From Sanderia malayensis (Eukaryota > Cnidaria > Scyphozoa > Semaeostomeae > Pelagiidae), in contig RQOL01000826.1 of assembly GCA_013076295.1 (NCBI GenBank), forward strand, positions 51,400 through 115,399: a stretch of 64,000 bases of DNA, read 5' to 3'. Made by a program: the position numbers and the translations under genes. Below, in pieces: positions 21,001-32,800 of the stretch. A model generated the notes under the pieces. It was given only the letters and a program-made list of their open reading frames with translations, had not been told where the DNA came from and searched no databases. Position 1 is the stretch's first letter. Each line of letters starts with the position of its first letter.

Positions 21001-24000
21001 TTTTACTGACTGTCTCAATGTAATTAAAAGATTTTGATTGCTGTTTTGAATCCATCATTATTGTAATTTTTGTACTAATAATAACTACGGATAACATTGC
21101 TAATTATACCTGAAGCATCAATATCTACTTCTTATATCTACCTGTAATTCCCTGGACTGGACTTCCTTTCTCGTTTGGCATCAATACAAAGCAAAAGTAT
21201 AAAAATAATATGGCACTAACCTTCTTTTCTTCATCTCTTCTTTCAAGATCTCGTTGTTTCAATAAGAGGAGTTTGAACTTCAAAAGTTTAGCTAACAATG
21301 AAGGTGAAACTTCCTCACCATGATCAACTACATTCTTGATTTGGTCAATAATTTCTACAAATTGCGGAGGCTTTCCAATTTTTCCTTTCATGGATTTACC
21401 GTGAGCCAGGTCTTTTATCTAGGAAACCAGAAGAAAAAAATCACGATGTAGGGCTATGTATCCAGGCAAAGATGGGGAAGAAGGACATCCAGATTATTAG
21501 AAGTATCAGGAGAAATTCAAGATAGAGGTATGTGTGGTGTATAACATTGAACAAGATCACAATAGATAATCACATGATGTTTACAGGCCATATATACAGG
21601 GTGGGCCAAAAAAAGTACCTCCCCTAACATAACAACTTATAGCAAATACATTTTAACGAAAAACTTTCGGAAATTCTACCTCACAATAACTAGCACCGCT
21701 AAAAATATTGTATAGTTATGTTGAGTCATTTTTGAGCAGTTATAATTTTAAAACTTCTAGTCGTGAAACCTACTGTTATGACATTCTGTGTCTAAAAATT
21801 GACAACGTTAAAAAACAAAACAAGAAAAGTTAGAAATAAAAAAAAACAATAATTAAGCAAGGCGTTCAAAGTGTCCTCCTTCTAGCCTGGCGTGCAGCCT
21901 CAAAATCTTCAAACGTGAAGAGTAGAGTCTGCGCAACAATGAACGAAAGCTTGTACGAGCCTCGTGTTCATAAATTTTAATCCTCTTTATCTTCTGTTTG
22001 TCTATTGTTTAGTAGCCAATCAAATCTATCTGGCAACTTTCTGCCAGATGATTTGATTGGTCAAATGCAATTTCCATTGTCCTAATCGCCGTTCCATCGC
22101 GTGAAAATGGCAAAGCATCGCGCGGGTCGGGTTGTTTTATTTTTATTATTATTCTCAAAATGGCGATCATAGCTGCGAAAGGGAAAGCTGTTCCTTGGAA
22201 TGAAGAAAAATTTTCCGAAGCGTTGTCTTTTGTAAAATTGTGCTTGAGTTACAACCCCAAGATATATTTTGGATAAAATAAGCAAAAATTAATATGCATG
22301 ACATTCTCAGAACAATATGTGCAACCTCTCAATTCACTGACAACGAATGTTGGAATGTAGGCCATATCTCTTGGCTTTATTATTGACAAGGATTGTCAGT
22401 GTTGAAAAGACAGAGGATTGACCCAATCAAAAAAGAATAACAGGAAAGACTACGTGACAGTGTATTATTGCCCGCAACGAGCGCGCGATAGCGCGCGAGT
22501 GAAGGGCTTATAGTCTACCCCGCGTTTTAGGAGCATATGGAAGCTTCTGTTCATGTTGTCAGCAGATTTTGTCACTTTATCAGCAGATTTTGTCACTTTT
22601 TTGCTGCCATGACAACTGTCAATCAATTTTATTGTAAGTCAATTTTTGTGCTGTTATGGCAACAATCAATCAAATGCACTGGGAAACAACGGATAAATCA
22701 ATCAAGTGTCACAATCTTTCTTTCAACAATCAATTCTCAGTATCCACACAGGCTTTCACACAGGCTGCTACCCAATTACGATATAACACAGAAAATGTTT
22801 CAAAAGAGTTTACACTCGTTTATTTCTCATTTTGAGTTCCTAATATTACAGGTTCGTTTTTAGAAGACACATTTTATCACATAGGGGAAAGTGGTATTAT
22901 GTCATTACTATACATATATATATATATATATATATATATTGTTAAGGACATTCTTGGTAATGCTTATTATTTAACTATTACAAAGTTTAATTATTCAAAT
23001 CAATGTTGCTGTATTTGCCAAGTTAGCAAATGGGGTTTTTCAAATTATTAATAGTTGATGAACTTTCAAACAACCCATTTTCTACTGGTACTGTGGCTGT
23101 TTCTTGCTACAGGTTCCTACTGTTTTTTCAATGTGAACGTGCGCATTTCAGTTCAATTTCAAAAGACAAATTACTCCCAACCATGAAAAACTTTGCACAC
23201 TTTTAACATTCTAACTATATGCCACATTTATTGCATTGTTTTAATCTTTCTATTATATTAATGTTCGGTCACTATTTTAAACAATTTATCTTTGCTTTGT
23301 TTTCTTTACATCCCCATGATTGAACACCGCCTTTCAAAATTCTCTAGTGTCACTCCAAAGTATTGTTTTACCAAAACCAATGCAATAACTATCCGCCCCG
23401 TGTTATCGTCATCGAGGAACTTAATGTTTGCGGCAGTGCTAGCAAGAGCTATTTCTAGTATTATTTTGGTTCGCAATTCTAAAAACGCAACACTCTTCAA
23501 AAGTAAGTTGTCTCTAAGGAAATTACTCTCCGTGCGACACATGTTACCTTCATTTCTTCATTCAGTTTGATTTCCGATTCCGATTTCACTTTGATGGATT
23601 TTCCCAAACTTTTTTGAGCTACGTAAGCAACAAATTGGTGTTCAGGAAATCTGACTGAAATTATCAGTCCCGAGGGAAGAAATGAGACAAGGATAAAATT
23701 CAGCAGGACTCCTGCTGAATTCTCCTGCTGCAGGAGAGTGACTTCGCGCGGTGGTATTGAAAGCGTGTCGCTTTTACTCAGCGGATTTTCTATTTGAAAG
23801 TGAGGCAGCTTTTCTGCTGACTCAGCTGTACGGCTTTTCGTTCATTGTTGCGCAGACTCTACTCTTCATGTTTGAAGATTTTGAGGCTGCACGCAGGCTA
23901 CCTCCTTCCTGTTCAATAAATTTTTGAAGTCTTTCTGGGCCAAGTATTAATTATTTTCATAATTTTTCGTTGCCGACAAACCCCGTGTCCACTGAATAGC

Positions 24001-26302
24001 TTTACCAGGGGCTTCGTAGGTAGGAACTCACAGGGGGGGGGGGCACAATTCATTCATTTTCCGACGAGGAATTAAGTGAAATCCAATGACGTCATGATGC
24101 GCATGCGCAATGTTTTTAAATCTCCCTGAATTAGAGTGGCCATGTGCTCCTATTTGATGACGTCAAGTCACCATGTGCATCAGCATCAAACATTTTTGTT
24201 TCAAGCTATGCGGAAGATCTCTTTTCGTAGATTCTAGCAAAACAAATCAAATTTGATTGCAAGCTTTGAATACTGACCAAGACCATATGTGGCCTTTAAA
24301 GTGCCACTATACCCTTTTTATTTGCTAAAACTATAGATTTTTTAAAGTCATCTCAAGTGTGTAGTAACAAAATAATATGAGTCATCACATACGGCAACAC
24401 ACATAGTTTTATATAGTAAAATCATTATTTTACAGTAATATTTCGACCCGTATTTGTCGAGGTCGTTATCAAACAAAAACAAAAAAAAAGAGGATTATTA
24501 GAGGATTTCGAGGTCGTTATCTGGTTTGATAACGACCTCGACAAATACGGGTCGAAATATTACTGTAAAATAATGATTTTACTATATAAAACTATGTGTG
24601 TTGCCGTATGTGATGACTCATATTTTTTTTTAAACTATATATTCGAATTCGCTAGTTCTTAATCTGCTTTTACTTTTTTGATCTCATGAGTAATTTTTGA
24701 GCTACAAGGTGTTTTTCCTCACAATCTCGTGACACATTTCGAGGACTGGGTCTAGCCTACTATGACATCATAGCAGGGACCCCTTTTTTCCCGTACTGAA
24801 GCAACAAATTTGACACTGATTTTCTCCCAGAAAACGAATATTTCTATTCGTTTTTTACTCAAATAGTTAGACATTGGGCGTCAGTTACCCAGAATGGGGT
24901 TTTTAAGCAATTTTGCTCAGTCAAATGCTGTAAAATTGAATTGCAAAATTTCCATGTAGTGGCTGTCCAATCTGTGGACACGGCGCGGGTACATGTTGCA
25001 GCCTGTGGATGCATGAGCCAGACAACCTGAGCTGAAGCAATGCAATGTGTTGTAGCATGGGTGATATGTGTATTGTGTTGTGTGTGGTGTGTGAATGTGA
25101 TGAATGTAACGTGTGTATGTGTTACAGGTTCTTAGGTCAATAGAAAAGTGCAGTCTTGTCACAAAAAGTGTGAGGAGGTATTTGCCAACTCGCTGTAATT
25201 ATAAATAACAAGGTGTAGTGCCATCAAGAGGATTTACCAGGCTAATCCTTCTTAGCATATCAGTGCTTGCTCCTTAATGCTTAATCCATATAAACCAATA
25301 TCTTATGAAGACAATAGGCATATTTCCCAATAAATCAACCAATCAAACGTAATGCAGTAGAATTTCCAATTGACCTTCTGTCATGTTGCAGGAATTGCAA
25401 TAATGTCAAATTCAGATTCAATCTTTCTTCAAGTGAAACTCAGAAGAGTAACTAGTTCAGGTATCTTGAAAGCAGAGTATTTAATAATATGCAAAAAAGG
25501 GAGGCTCACCTCTTTAAGTAACGACTCATAGTCAATCACATTAAACAATTTCCGAATTCCACTGGAAATTACATCTGACATAAATGTTAGATGCACAAAG
25601 TCCTCAGGTTGTTCGGGACAACAAACACTATGAGAGCTCTCCAGTCATCCTGTAAAAAATCAAAAAAAGAGATAAATATGATGCAGAAAGAAAGAGGAAA
25701 AGGATATATCTCATCAATCAGTTATCCTATGTATTTCTCCTTAAATACCAATCTTCTACGATTGTAAGAATTATATTGTGTTCATTGCAGAAAGGTACAT
25801 ACAAGAGGAGAGGCATATCGTTATTGTTAATTTTGCAAATATAAAAAAAATTAAAAACTAACAGAATGTTTTGCTATGTTTTAAATACAAGCCAACAAAA
25901 TCAGAGCAAAAATTCTTCTTTTAGTAAAACTATGCTTTGAAACTTTAGAGCTTTCCCTTGCTGCCCATGCACACTTGGCAAGGGAAATAGATGGAAGTTT
26001 GGTTATCATGAGATGGTGGAATTAATAATAATACTTGGTGCTAATTGAGCTTGATTCATGTCGAGACTTTGAGAAAGCAAGACAGTAACAAAGATCTGAA
26101 CAGACAGAGTAAAGTTGACTAAAACTAAATTAAACTATACACTCTTCTTCAGTTAAAGATGATTGAAGAGTCTTCAATCATCTTTATCAAATCACCTACA
26201 TCACAGGCATGCGCATACCTCATTCAAATTAACTTGGGTGAGCTCTGTTTCCCACCTCGAAACGTCTGTGGATGAACCACTTTTTCTTTTAGACTTTGCC
26301 AT
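15087..26302 (-). CDS. SPAG17: SPAG17 (PF6) homologue, N-terminal and middle part, about 15 exons
   Basis: The start ATG is at 26302 (MAKSKRKSGSSTDV, like the lysine-rich start of SPAG17). Exons, 5' to 3' on the minus strand: 26302-26219, 25649-25510, 21418-21221, 20479-20286, 20046-19866, 19718-19495, 19079-18929, 18754-18621, 18305-18171, 17943-17514, 17250-17129, 17046-16751, 16392-16229, 16027-15623, 15439 into the gap. SPAG17-like blocks include SLLAKLLKFKLLLLKQRD, ADLRYFHHLVNQ, LHSNVGFRNYLDFVAHAI and EYLFHGYDIGDDLVHVSG. One exon (16392-16229) is very Lys/Arg-rich. A 15-nt candidate micro-exon at 20228-20242 is doubtful. Five apparent one-base frame breaks fall in the first six exons (near 25616, 20335, 20035, 19920, 19673), mostly at homopolymers; exons from 19079 down are clean. 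Roughly 50 residues seem missing before the C-terminal part at 3-7443. Confidence 0.88.
20560..20880 (+). mobile_element. LINE C-terminal fragment, antisense in a SPAG17 intron
   Basis: Translation gives PSATRSANDDLLLEIKTTHL followed, after a frame change, by SLWNKLPYL and a segment like VETFKTSLKTFYF. This is the typical end of LINE reverse transcriptases. Short, frameshifted and 5'-truncated. Confidence 0.7.
21883..23900. mobile_element. 2.0-kb TIR element with 8-bp TSD CCTCCTTC, in SPAG17 intron 2
   Basis: TIRs of about 70 bp: left TAGCCTGGCGTGCAGCCTCA, right ending TGAGGCTGCACGCAGGCTA. CCTCCTTC occurs directly outside both ends (21875-21882 and 23901-23908). An 8-bp duplication fits hAT, P or Merlin-like superfamilies. 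Open frames inside (for example 23306-23542, minus) are short and unrecognised, so it is probably non-autonomous. The interior also has a (TA)n tract and a short tandem of AGCAGATTTTGTCAC. Confidence 0.85.
22914..22939. repeat. (TA)n microsatellite
   Basis: An uninterrupted TA dinucleotide run inside the 21883-23900 element. Confidence 0.9.
24032..24043 (+). repeat. Poly-G run
   Basis: Eleven or more consecutive G in SPAG17 intron 2; a likely place for length error. Confidence 0.8.
24374..24624. repeat. Perfect 101-bp inverted repeat with 49-bp spacer
   Basis: 24374-24474 and 24524-24624 are exact reverse complements over 101 bp. The spacer itself contains CGAGGTCGTTATC, a second complement to the inner part of the right arm, so two alternative stems are possible. 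It lies in SPAG17 intron 2 and would form a long hairpin in pre-mRNA. No flanking duplication was found. It could be a MITE, a template-switch inversion or a read artefact. Confidence 0.9.
25056..25130. repeat. GT-rich low-complexity tract
   Basis: Imperfect GTGT/ATGTG repeats in SPAG17 intron 2. Confidence 0.6.
26155..26185. repeat. Near-perfect palindrome, 15-bp arms
   Basis: AAAGATGATTGAAGA and TCTTCAATCATCTTT separated by one base, in SPAG17 intron 1, 34 bp from the end of exon 1. Confidence 0.75.
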
Positions 26303-26415
26303 AGTGACAATTATTGCTGATTCTGAACTTAGTCCATAAATGCAGATTTCGGAAGCATGCAATGAATATTTGTTTGGTCTTTTGGTCTTTCGAACTGTCG
26401 TCAGTAATCAAGTTC

Positions 26416-26428
26416 GTTGCTACGTTAC
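26416..26428 (-). promoter_or_regulatory. RFX X-box-like site upstream of SPAG17
   Basis: On the minus strand the site reads GTAACGTAGCAAC. It fits the RFX X-box pattern (GTNRCC, 0-3 spacer, RGYAAC) with one mismatch in the left half-site and a perfect right half-site. It lies 114-126 bp upstream of the SPAG17 ATG, the usual position of X-boxes in ciliary genes. The role is inferred. Confidence 0.55.
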
Positions 26429-26555
26429 TCCTTGGAGGGCTGAGGTGAGTACCTCATGTATGAAATTTAAGGAGCCTCATATTATGTGATATGTGAGTAC
26501 ATAAATTAAAAACAAATGTCAGTTAAAATAAAATAAATTATAACGTAGTCATCTC

Positions 26556-26584
26556 ATTGGTCGACTTTATGCTGATTAGCCAAT
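26556..26584. promoter_or_regulatory. Two CCAAT boxes in opposite orientation (shared promoter)
   Basis: ATTGG at 26556-26560 and CCAAT at 26580-26584 lie 24 bp apart in the 570-bp interval between the divergent SPAG17 and importin alpha start codons. Nearby ATTCAAATTTCAAACG contains TTCAAA words like the CHR element of cell-cycle promoters. NF-Y-type bidirectional use is inferred only. Confidence 0.45.
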
Positions 26585-26872
26585 AGAAGTAAAAAAGCGG
26601 TGGAATTCAAACAAGGCATTAGCATTCAAATTTCAAACGAAGCGGAGGAATGAAAGTTTCTTTCCTATGCGAATTGCGATTGCGACTACTCTAACTTTTG
26701 GTACCGCCGGTGGGAAGAAGTCACCACACCATTTCCTTTTCAACAATCAACGTTATCCTTTATTCATAGGAAGATATTTGCTGCTGTTCTGTCTTGCAGC
26801 TGAAAGTTGAAAAACGAATTTATTGGGTTACACCTCTGCAAATTCTTGTCCGTTGGAAATTTCATATTTAAA

Positions 26873-29800
26873 ATGTCTGCTTTTGATTCGGAAGGAAGCA
26901 GCAAGAGAATAAAGAGTTTCAAAAACCGTGGAAAAGATGCCGAGGTTTCTTAATTGCATTTTTGCCTTCGGTTCTTAGCAGAAGATTATTGTTTAAATGA
27001 TTTCAGCTCACTATCTTTTATATCCTAGGAACTTAGAAGAAGAAGGACTGGTGTCACAGTGGAAATTCGAAAGGTATAACTTTGCGGTCTCTTTAGGCCC
27101 CGAGAAATAGGCTTTTGCTTGTAACATATTTAAATGTGACTGGCACAATGCACTGAAAAATATATTAGGACATTTCGTTTTACTATTTAGAACTGGGTAC
27201 AGTGAAAATTTATACAGATTTTGTATATTTTATGTAATTTAATGATCTATTCACCGCGTTACAATGCTTTATGATACCGACTACCCAATTTCTTCCATAC
27301 CTAGACAAAGAAAGACGAACAAATGCAAAAGAAAAGAAACGTCTCTTTGGGCTTGGATGTCAGCCCTTTGAAGGAATCTAATCAACAGGTAACTTTCATT
27401 GGTAACTTCTATCTTGTCAAACATTTTATCATGCATAGGCAAGTACGAGCGCTATGAAATGGTGATGATCTAATGGATTTGATTATTTTGACAGAAAACA
27501 ACTCACGTGCTGCCTTTGCAGGATGTTGTCCAGGTAATATTTTCGAATAAAATCTTAACTGTGTTGATTAAATTAACAGATATATAATATTCTTCATGTT
27601 TCTTTGCAAGGAATTGTTTTGCAGCAGCATAAATAAAAAGCTTCAATATTTATTTTTATACACACACACTTCTGTGAGAATGTAGTCTGCAGGGGTGATT
27701 AATGTTATCTCAAGAAATTGGGTGGTTAGCCTACTGGCTCGGATTGCTTGAGTAGCAAAACACATTTTACGGCTGGTGACCCCGGTTTGCCACGTAAATT
27801 CCGGGTGGTATACTAGGCAGTACTCCCAGATTGGCGAACTGCAAATCATAACAAAGAAAATACTCAATGAACAATATATAAGGAGAGGGAGGGAGGGAGG
27901 GAGGGAGGGAGAAATTGAACCTTTGCTGTTTTTCCCCAAGAGTCAAATGATGGAATGCTTTGTTTGTTACTATGATATGACCTAGCTAACTCTCGCACAC
28001 AGTATGAACACAGTATGACCCTTAACCCTCATCCCTCAAGGGAGTTGATGCCAAAGACTGGTTCCTTGAAGCTATTATTATTATTATTATGCCCAGAAAA
28101 TGGTGACTCAGCATGCATCATTATTAACATTTCTTCGAACATTAACCCTGCTTAAATTGGCCTCTTGGAGGCTTATTTTTTTAGAGGGTGCTAATGTAAA
28201 GGTTAATCTTCTGCAACATGTCAAATAATGAAGTCATTTTAATGTTTAAAATATTATAAAAAGTTTGAACATGATCTGTCTATTATATCAATGCAGTCAT
28301 GATGTATGTCGTTTTCCTGATTACAAGGCTTGGCATAGCTTCTTTTATATCCATTTTGTTTGGAAATAATGGATTTGCTTCAATGACTAAGTGCGCATGT
28401 CGAAGCAAATGACAAAAATCAACATTTTAGCCCTGATGGCTTGCTTGGAGGTTATAGGGATACAATAATAGTTTTAATTCACTTTTTGAGATTAAAGCTA
28501 GAAATATTATGGTCTTTTACAAGTAAACACTGTCTGTATCATTTGACTTGACCCTCTCTTAAATTCCAATTGTCCATATGGCAAGTTTTACAATTCCTGG
28601 GATCTAAATGATGATTAAACTTTAATTTTGAATTACAGATTCTTTCATCCAACCAATGCTCTGAGGCAGATTTATTTAATGCTGTTCAGTCAGTTAGGTA
28701 TGTTTGCAGTGACATATATACACAGCAAGGAATATTTGCATGCATGTATAGAAAATGTATTAAGGAGTTGAGTTTTGCACCACTTTTAAGATGAAGATTT
28801 AAATATTCTTATCACTTATTGTGTTGCTTATTCAAGTAAAGAGGATCTCGTAAAAGTAGTATCAAACAATGGTTGTACACTTCTAAGTTATTTAAGATAT
28901 CCTAAAATATGGTTGGTCTACTATATTAAGATTTTCATGACCATATTCAGTTTAATCACTTTTCATATCATGAAGATAATTTTTCATGTATCTTGTTTGT
29001 AGAAAATTACTTTCTCGTGAAAAAAATCCACCAATTGATACAGTGATAAAGTAAGTCTTTGTTTATTATTACTTTTAGTTCATGTACGTCAAAGTTTTTG
29101 AACAATTAACTAATATAGAAATAATGCAATTTTAATGCCCGAAGGCAAAGAATTTACTCACAAATACATCTGTGTTATTTATTTCCTCGAATATCGCCAT
29201 CAAATTGACGAGATTCTTATTTTGACTGATGGTGTTTCTTGGTGTTAAACTTGCAGAAGAACGCATTGTATGTATGATACCATTAATGGATCCTATTGGT
29301 GTTCCGGAAGCTGCGCTACCGTTATTTCTTTCTTTTTTACGCTTACCAAATTGGCTTGGGACTCTTTTCCCCGCATTATTTGCCATGACATTAGCTGGAA
29401 TAGTCAACACCCTTCACCGTTTCCCTATAGAGTATCGTTGTTCATGTTTTCAAATATTGGTTTTCAGTACTTGATTTGTCATAATTTCATTTGCGTGAGG
29501 CAACGCTCATGAAATCTTAATTTGGTCTGGTTCAACGATTTCCAGCAATATTGCTTGCCACAGTCTTTCGTGACTTTATCCATCTATTTATAAGATTAAC
29601 AATAGCGAGTGTCTGTAATGAATAATTTAGATAGCATTTTGTTTCTCTAATCTGGGCTTTTTAAATTGATATGAAATGTAACCTGGGAACAAAGCCCATT
29701 CTCACAAAATGTACACCGTGCATTGCTATTCAGTGTAATTTAACATGTCCTCTCCAGCTGCCAAAGGTTTTTGTTAAACAAAGTCAGTGCTAAATAGTTT

Positions 29801-32800
29801 TTGATTAATGTTTTCTTGTTTGAATGTTACCAATATTACTGTGTTCTTTCCATTTAGTTTACGCTGTACATTTTCTTACAAACAGATTGCACCATCTGGA
29901 TAAATATGTTTGATCATTGCAGTGTTAAATCACTAACTCTCAAACAATGCAGCATACAATACTTAATAATGTCCGACATACTACAATGAAATAAACACAA
30001 ATAAAGCACAAGGAAACATTGTTTGCAATATGATAATTTTTCACTTGTCTCTTATTGTTTTCATTTTATTACAGGGCTGGTCTTGTTCCTCGTCTAATAG
30101 ATTTGCTGGCAACTACAAGCAAGTATGTACAAACGTTACATAAGTTATGTTTCTGACCTTGCGTATCCTTATAGACACATTTGGCGTTTTCCCACAAGGT
30201 TAATTCGTTCCTTATAGTGTTCCAGAAGAGATTATTCACAGAAAATTGTTGAACGGAAAAAGGAACATTTTGTATGATTTTCTATGAATCACAAGAAGAC
30301 TTGCTAACGTGCGAGGATTGATGATTTGTTAGTGTTTACGCGTGTGCGTGACATTCTTCTGTCTGGAGTTTCGTCACAAATGAAGATTTGACACTCAACT
30401 TATTATTTCAAATCATATTAATGACCACGAGGCGCGATTATTTCAAGGGAAATACACCAAGAATGTTTGATGATCTTTGTAAATCAGATTACTACTGTAG
30501 AACTTGGACAATTGAATATCTTCTTTTGAAGTTGAAGATTTGTGTAGATTATTAATCCGTGCGTTTTTTTACGTTAAGCTCTTCTATTCAATTTGAAGCT
30601 GCCTGGGCAGTCACGAATATCGTATCTGGAACATCTGAACAAACTAGTGTAGTTGTAAGCCAAGGTACAGATAATCTGCTTTCTTCGCTGCCTTTTATTT
30701 GTTAACGGTAAATTGCTTTTAAAGTCGATCTTGACGTTGATAGAACGGAAGCTGCTAATAAGCTTCCTCAACTGAAATATTGATTACAATTCTATTTTTC
30801 TTTATTTTCCAGGTGGTATTGCAATTTTTATTAAGCTACTTGCTTCCCCAGAAGCCAATGTTTGTGAGCAAGCTATTTGGGCACTTGGTAACATTGCAGG
30901 TTTGTTTATTGTTTTTACTCCTCTGACATCAATCATTATAACAACATTTTCTCTTCATAATCACTCTTCATACAGTTCCTCTGGTCTGTGAGCAGATTAT
31001 AGATTCGATACAAATGTTGAATTGACCTCTTTTATTTGGTTTTTAATTGCCCCCTTTTTCATCAATTAGTGATGGTGATTTTCATCAATTCTTCGATTAG
31101 GTGATGGTCCGAAATTCAGAGATAAAGTTATAACGAATGGAGTTCTTAAGCCACTGTTGGCTCTTGTACAACCTTATGCCTTGGTAAATCTAAGCATTTT
31201 TGTTTTATCCGAATATAGTTGTCCACTTTATTTCTTTGGTAAAAAAAATCTTGGGTGCCGTTTTGCTTGTTCAAGTTTTTTCTCTCTTTGTGAGAATAAT
31301 TCGTTGTTGCTATCTTTTTGAAGCCTTAATTTGTTTAAGTATGTGACCATTGTTTCTTGCAGAACTTTCCCTTTCTGCGAAATGTAACGTGGACCCTATC
31401 AAACCTGTGTAGAAACAAAAACCCTGCACCTCCAATGCAACATTTGGCGCCAGTAAGTAAAGTCCTTTTGTAAATTAATAGTCAAATTTTTCGACGGTGA
31501 AACAGGATGTATTTGTTTTAGCTATGGAGAAATAGAACTACTGTTTGCTTTTACTGCTGTGTCGGCATCAAACTTGAAATTAAAAATCACAAGTGTGATT
31601 TAAAGCATGAATTCCATTTTAGGCACTTCCAGTGCTTGCTGATCTAATTCATCATCCAGATGAAGAAGTGAGTAGAGTATAGGAATAGAAAACCATAACA
31701 TATTGGCAGCCGATTAGGTCAACGTACTTCGGAATACTACATTAAATTGAAATGAAATTAATCTTTTTTAATAAATTTGTTAGGTTGTTGCAGATGCTTG
31801 TTGGGCCATTTCCTATCTAACCGACGGATCGAATGACAGAATACAGGTATAATTTTACTTCTGCATTTTTCATTAATCCTTTAAACAGCAAATTTGATCA
31901 CTATAGCTGCTGGTATGTCATCTAAAGATTGAATGTAGCATTCTGTTTTGCAATTTGCGTCTTTCATTATTATTCAGATGGTGGTAGACAATGTTCCATC
32001 AGTCATTCCAAGGCTTGTGCAGCTACTTGGTGACTCCGAGGTTAAGATTGTAGTGAGTATTACATTAATTGTTTGCGTCCCTTGTTACGTTTATTCAGAA
32101 AGCAAGCCAAGAAAGTTGCGTTTATTATAGCATAGCACTCTGCTTTTTGCTTTGTGAGCCGTAAGGTGTTTTATCAGTAAATCGTTTATCCTCAACAGAC
32201 TCCAGCATTGCGAGCAATAGGAAATATTGTGACTGGAACAGATGAACATACCCAGGCAAATATCTTAGTTAACTATATGTCTTATCTTTGTAGAAGTAAA
32301 GTGTTGCAGTTTCTAGCGGCTTTACGATTTTACTAATAAGTTTCTTTGTCTTGCAGCTTGTTATCGACAATGGCGCTTTACCTTATTTCCACGGGATGCT
32401 TTGTAGAGGTAAAGGAAATTTGGTAAAGGTGGGTCAATCATTGTTTATCTTTTACATTTAACACCTGCAATGACTATGTAATAAAGCTGTACCGCCTGGA
32501 AAGGTGGTAGCATAGTATGCATGAATATTGACGATTCATCTCTTTATTCAGGAAGCAGCTTGGGCCATATCCAACATTGCAGCTGGAAATCAGTCACAAA
32601 TATCGGTTTGTAATGTTTTGAATTGATCAATAAAGTAGCTACTAATTTGTAGCCATAATGTCACAGGTATAGTTCCATTACCCGTAAGATTTGATAATTA
32701 TTGCATCAGTAAATATCACAAAGTGCCATGTATCACTCCTAGAAAGATGCTTGAACTGAATATATGAACAATTTAATATAAGAATATTGTGATATGTGAT

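Larger units (their letters stand above)
21597..24020 (-). mobile_element. Tc1/mariner-family relic split by a younger element
   Basis: The left edge carries ACAGGGTGGGCCAAAAAAAG (from 21597), typical of Tc1/mariner-type ends. On the minus strand a transposase tail is split: sequence reading like GPERLQKFIEQE lies to the right (about 23901-23945) and the final GGHFERLA before a stop lies to the left (about 21854-21882). The two pieces meet at the 8-bp duplication flanking the 21883-23900 insertion. The rest of the transposase is lost. Confidence 0.6.

Noticed and set aside
29229..29512. Plus-strand ORFs in importin intron 6
   Set aside because: No similarity seen, and they overlap the slightly better antisense ORF.
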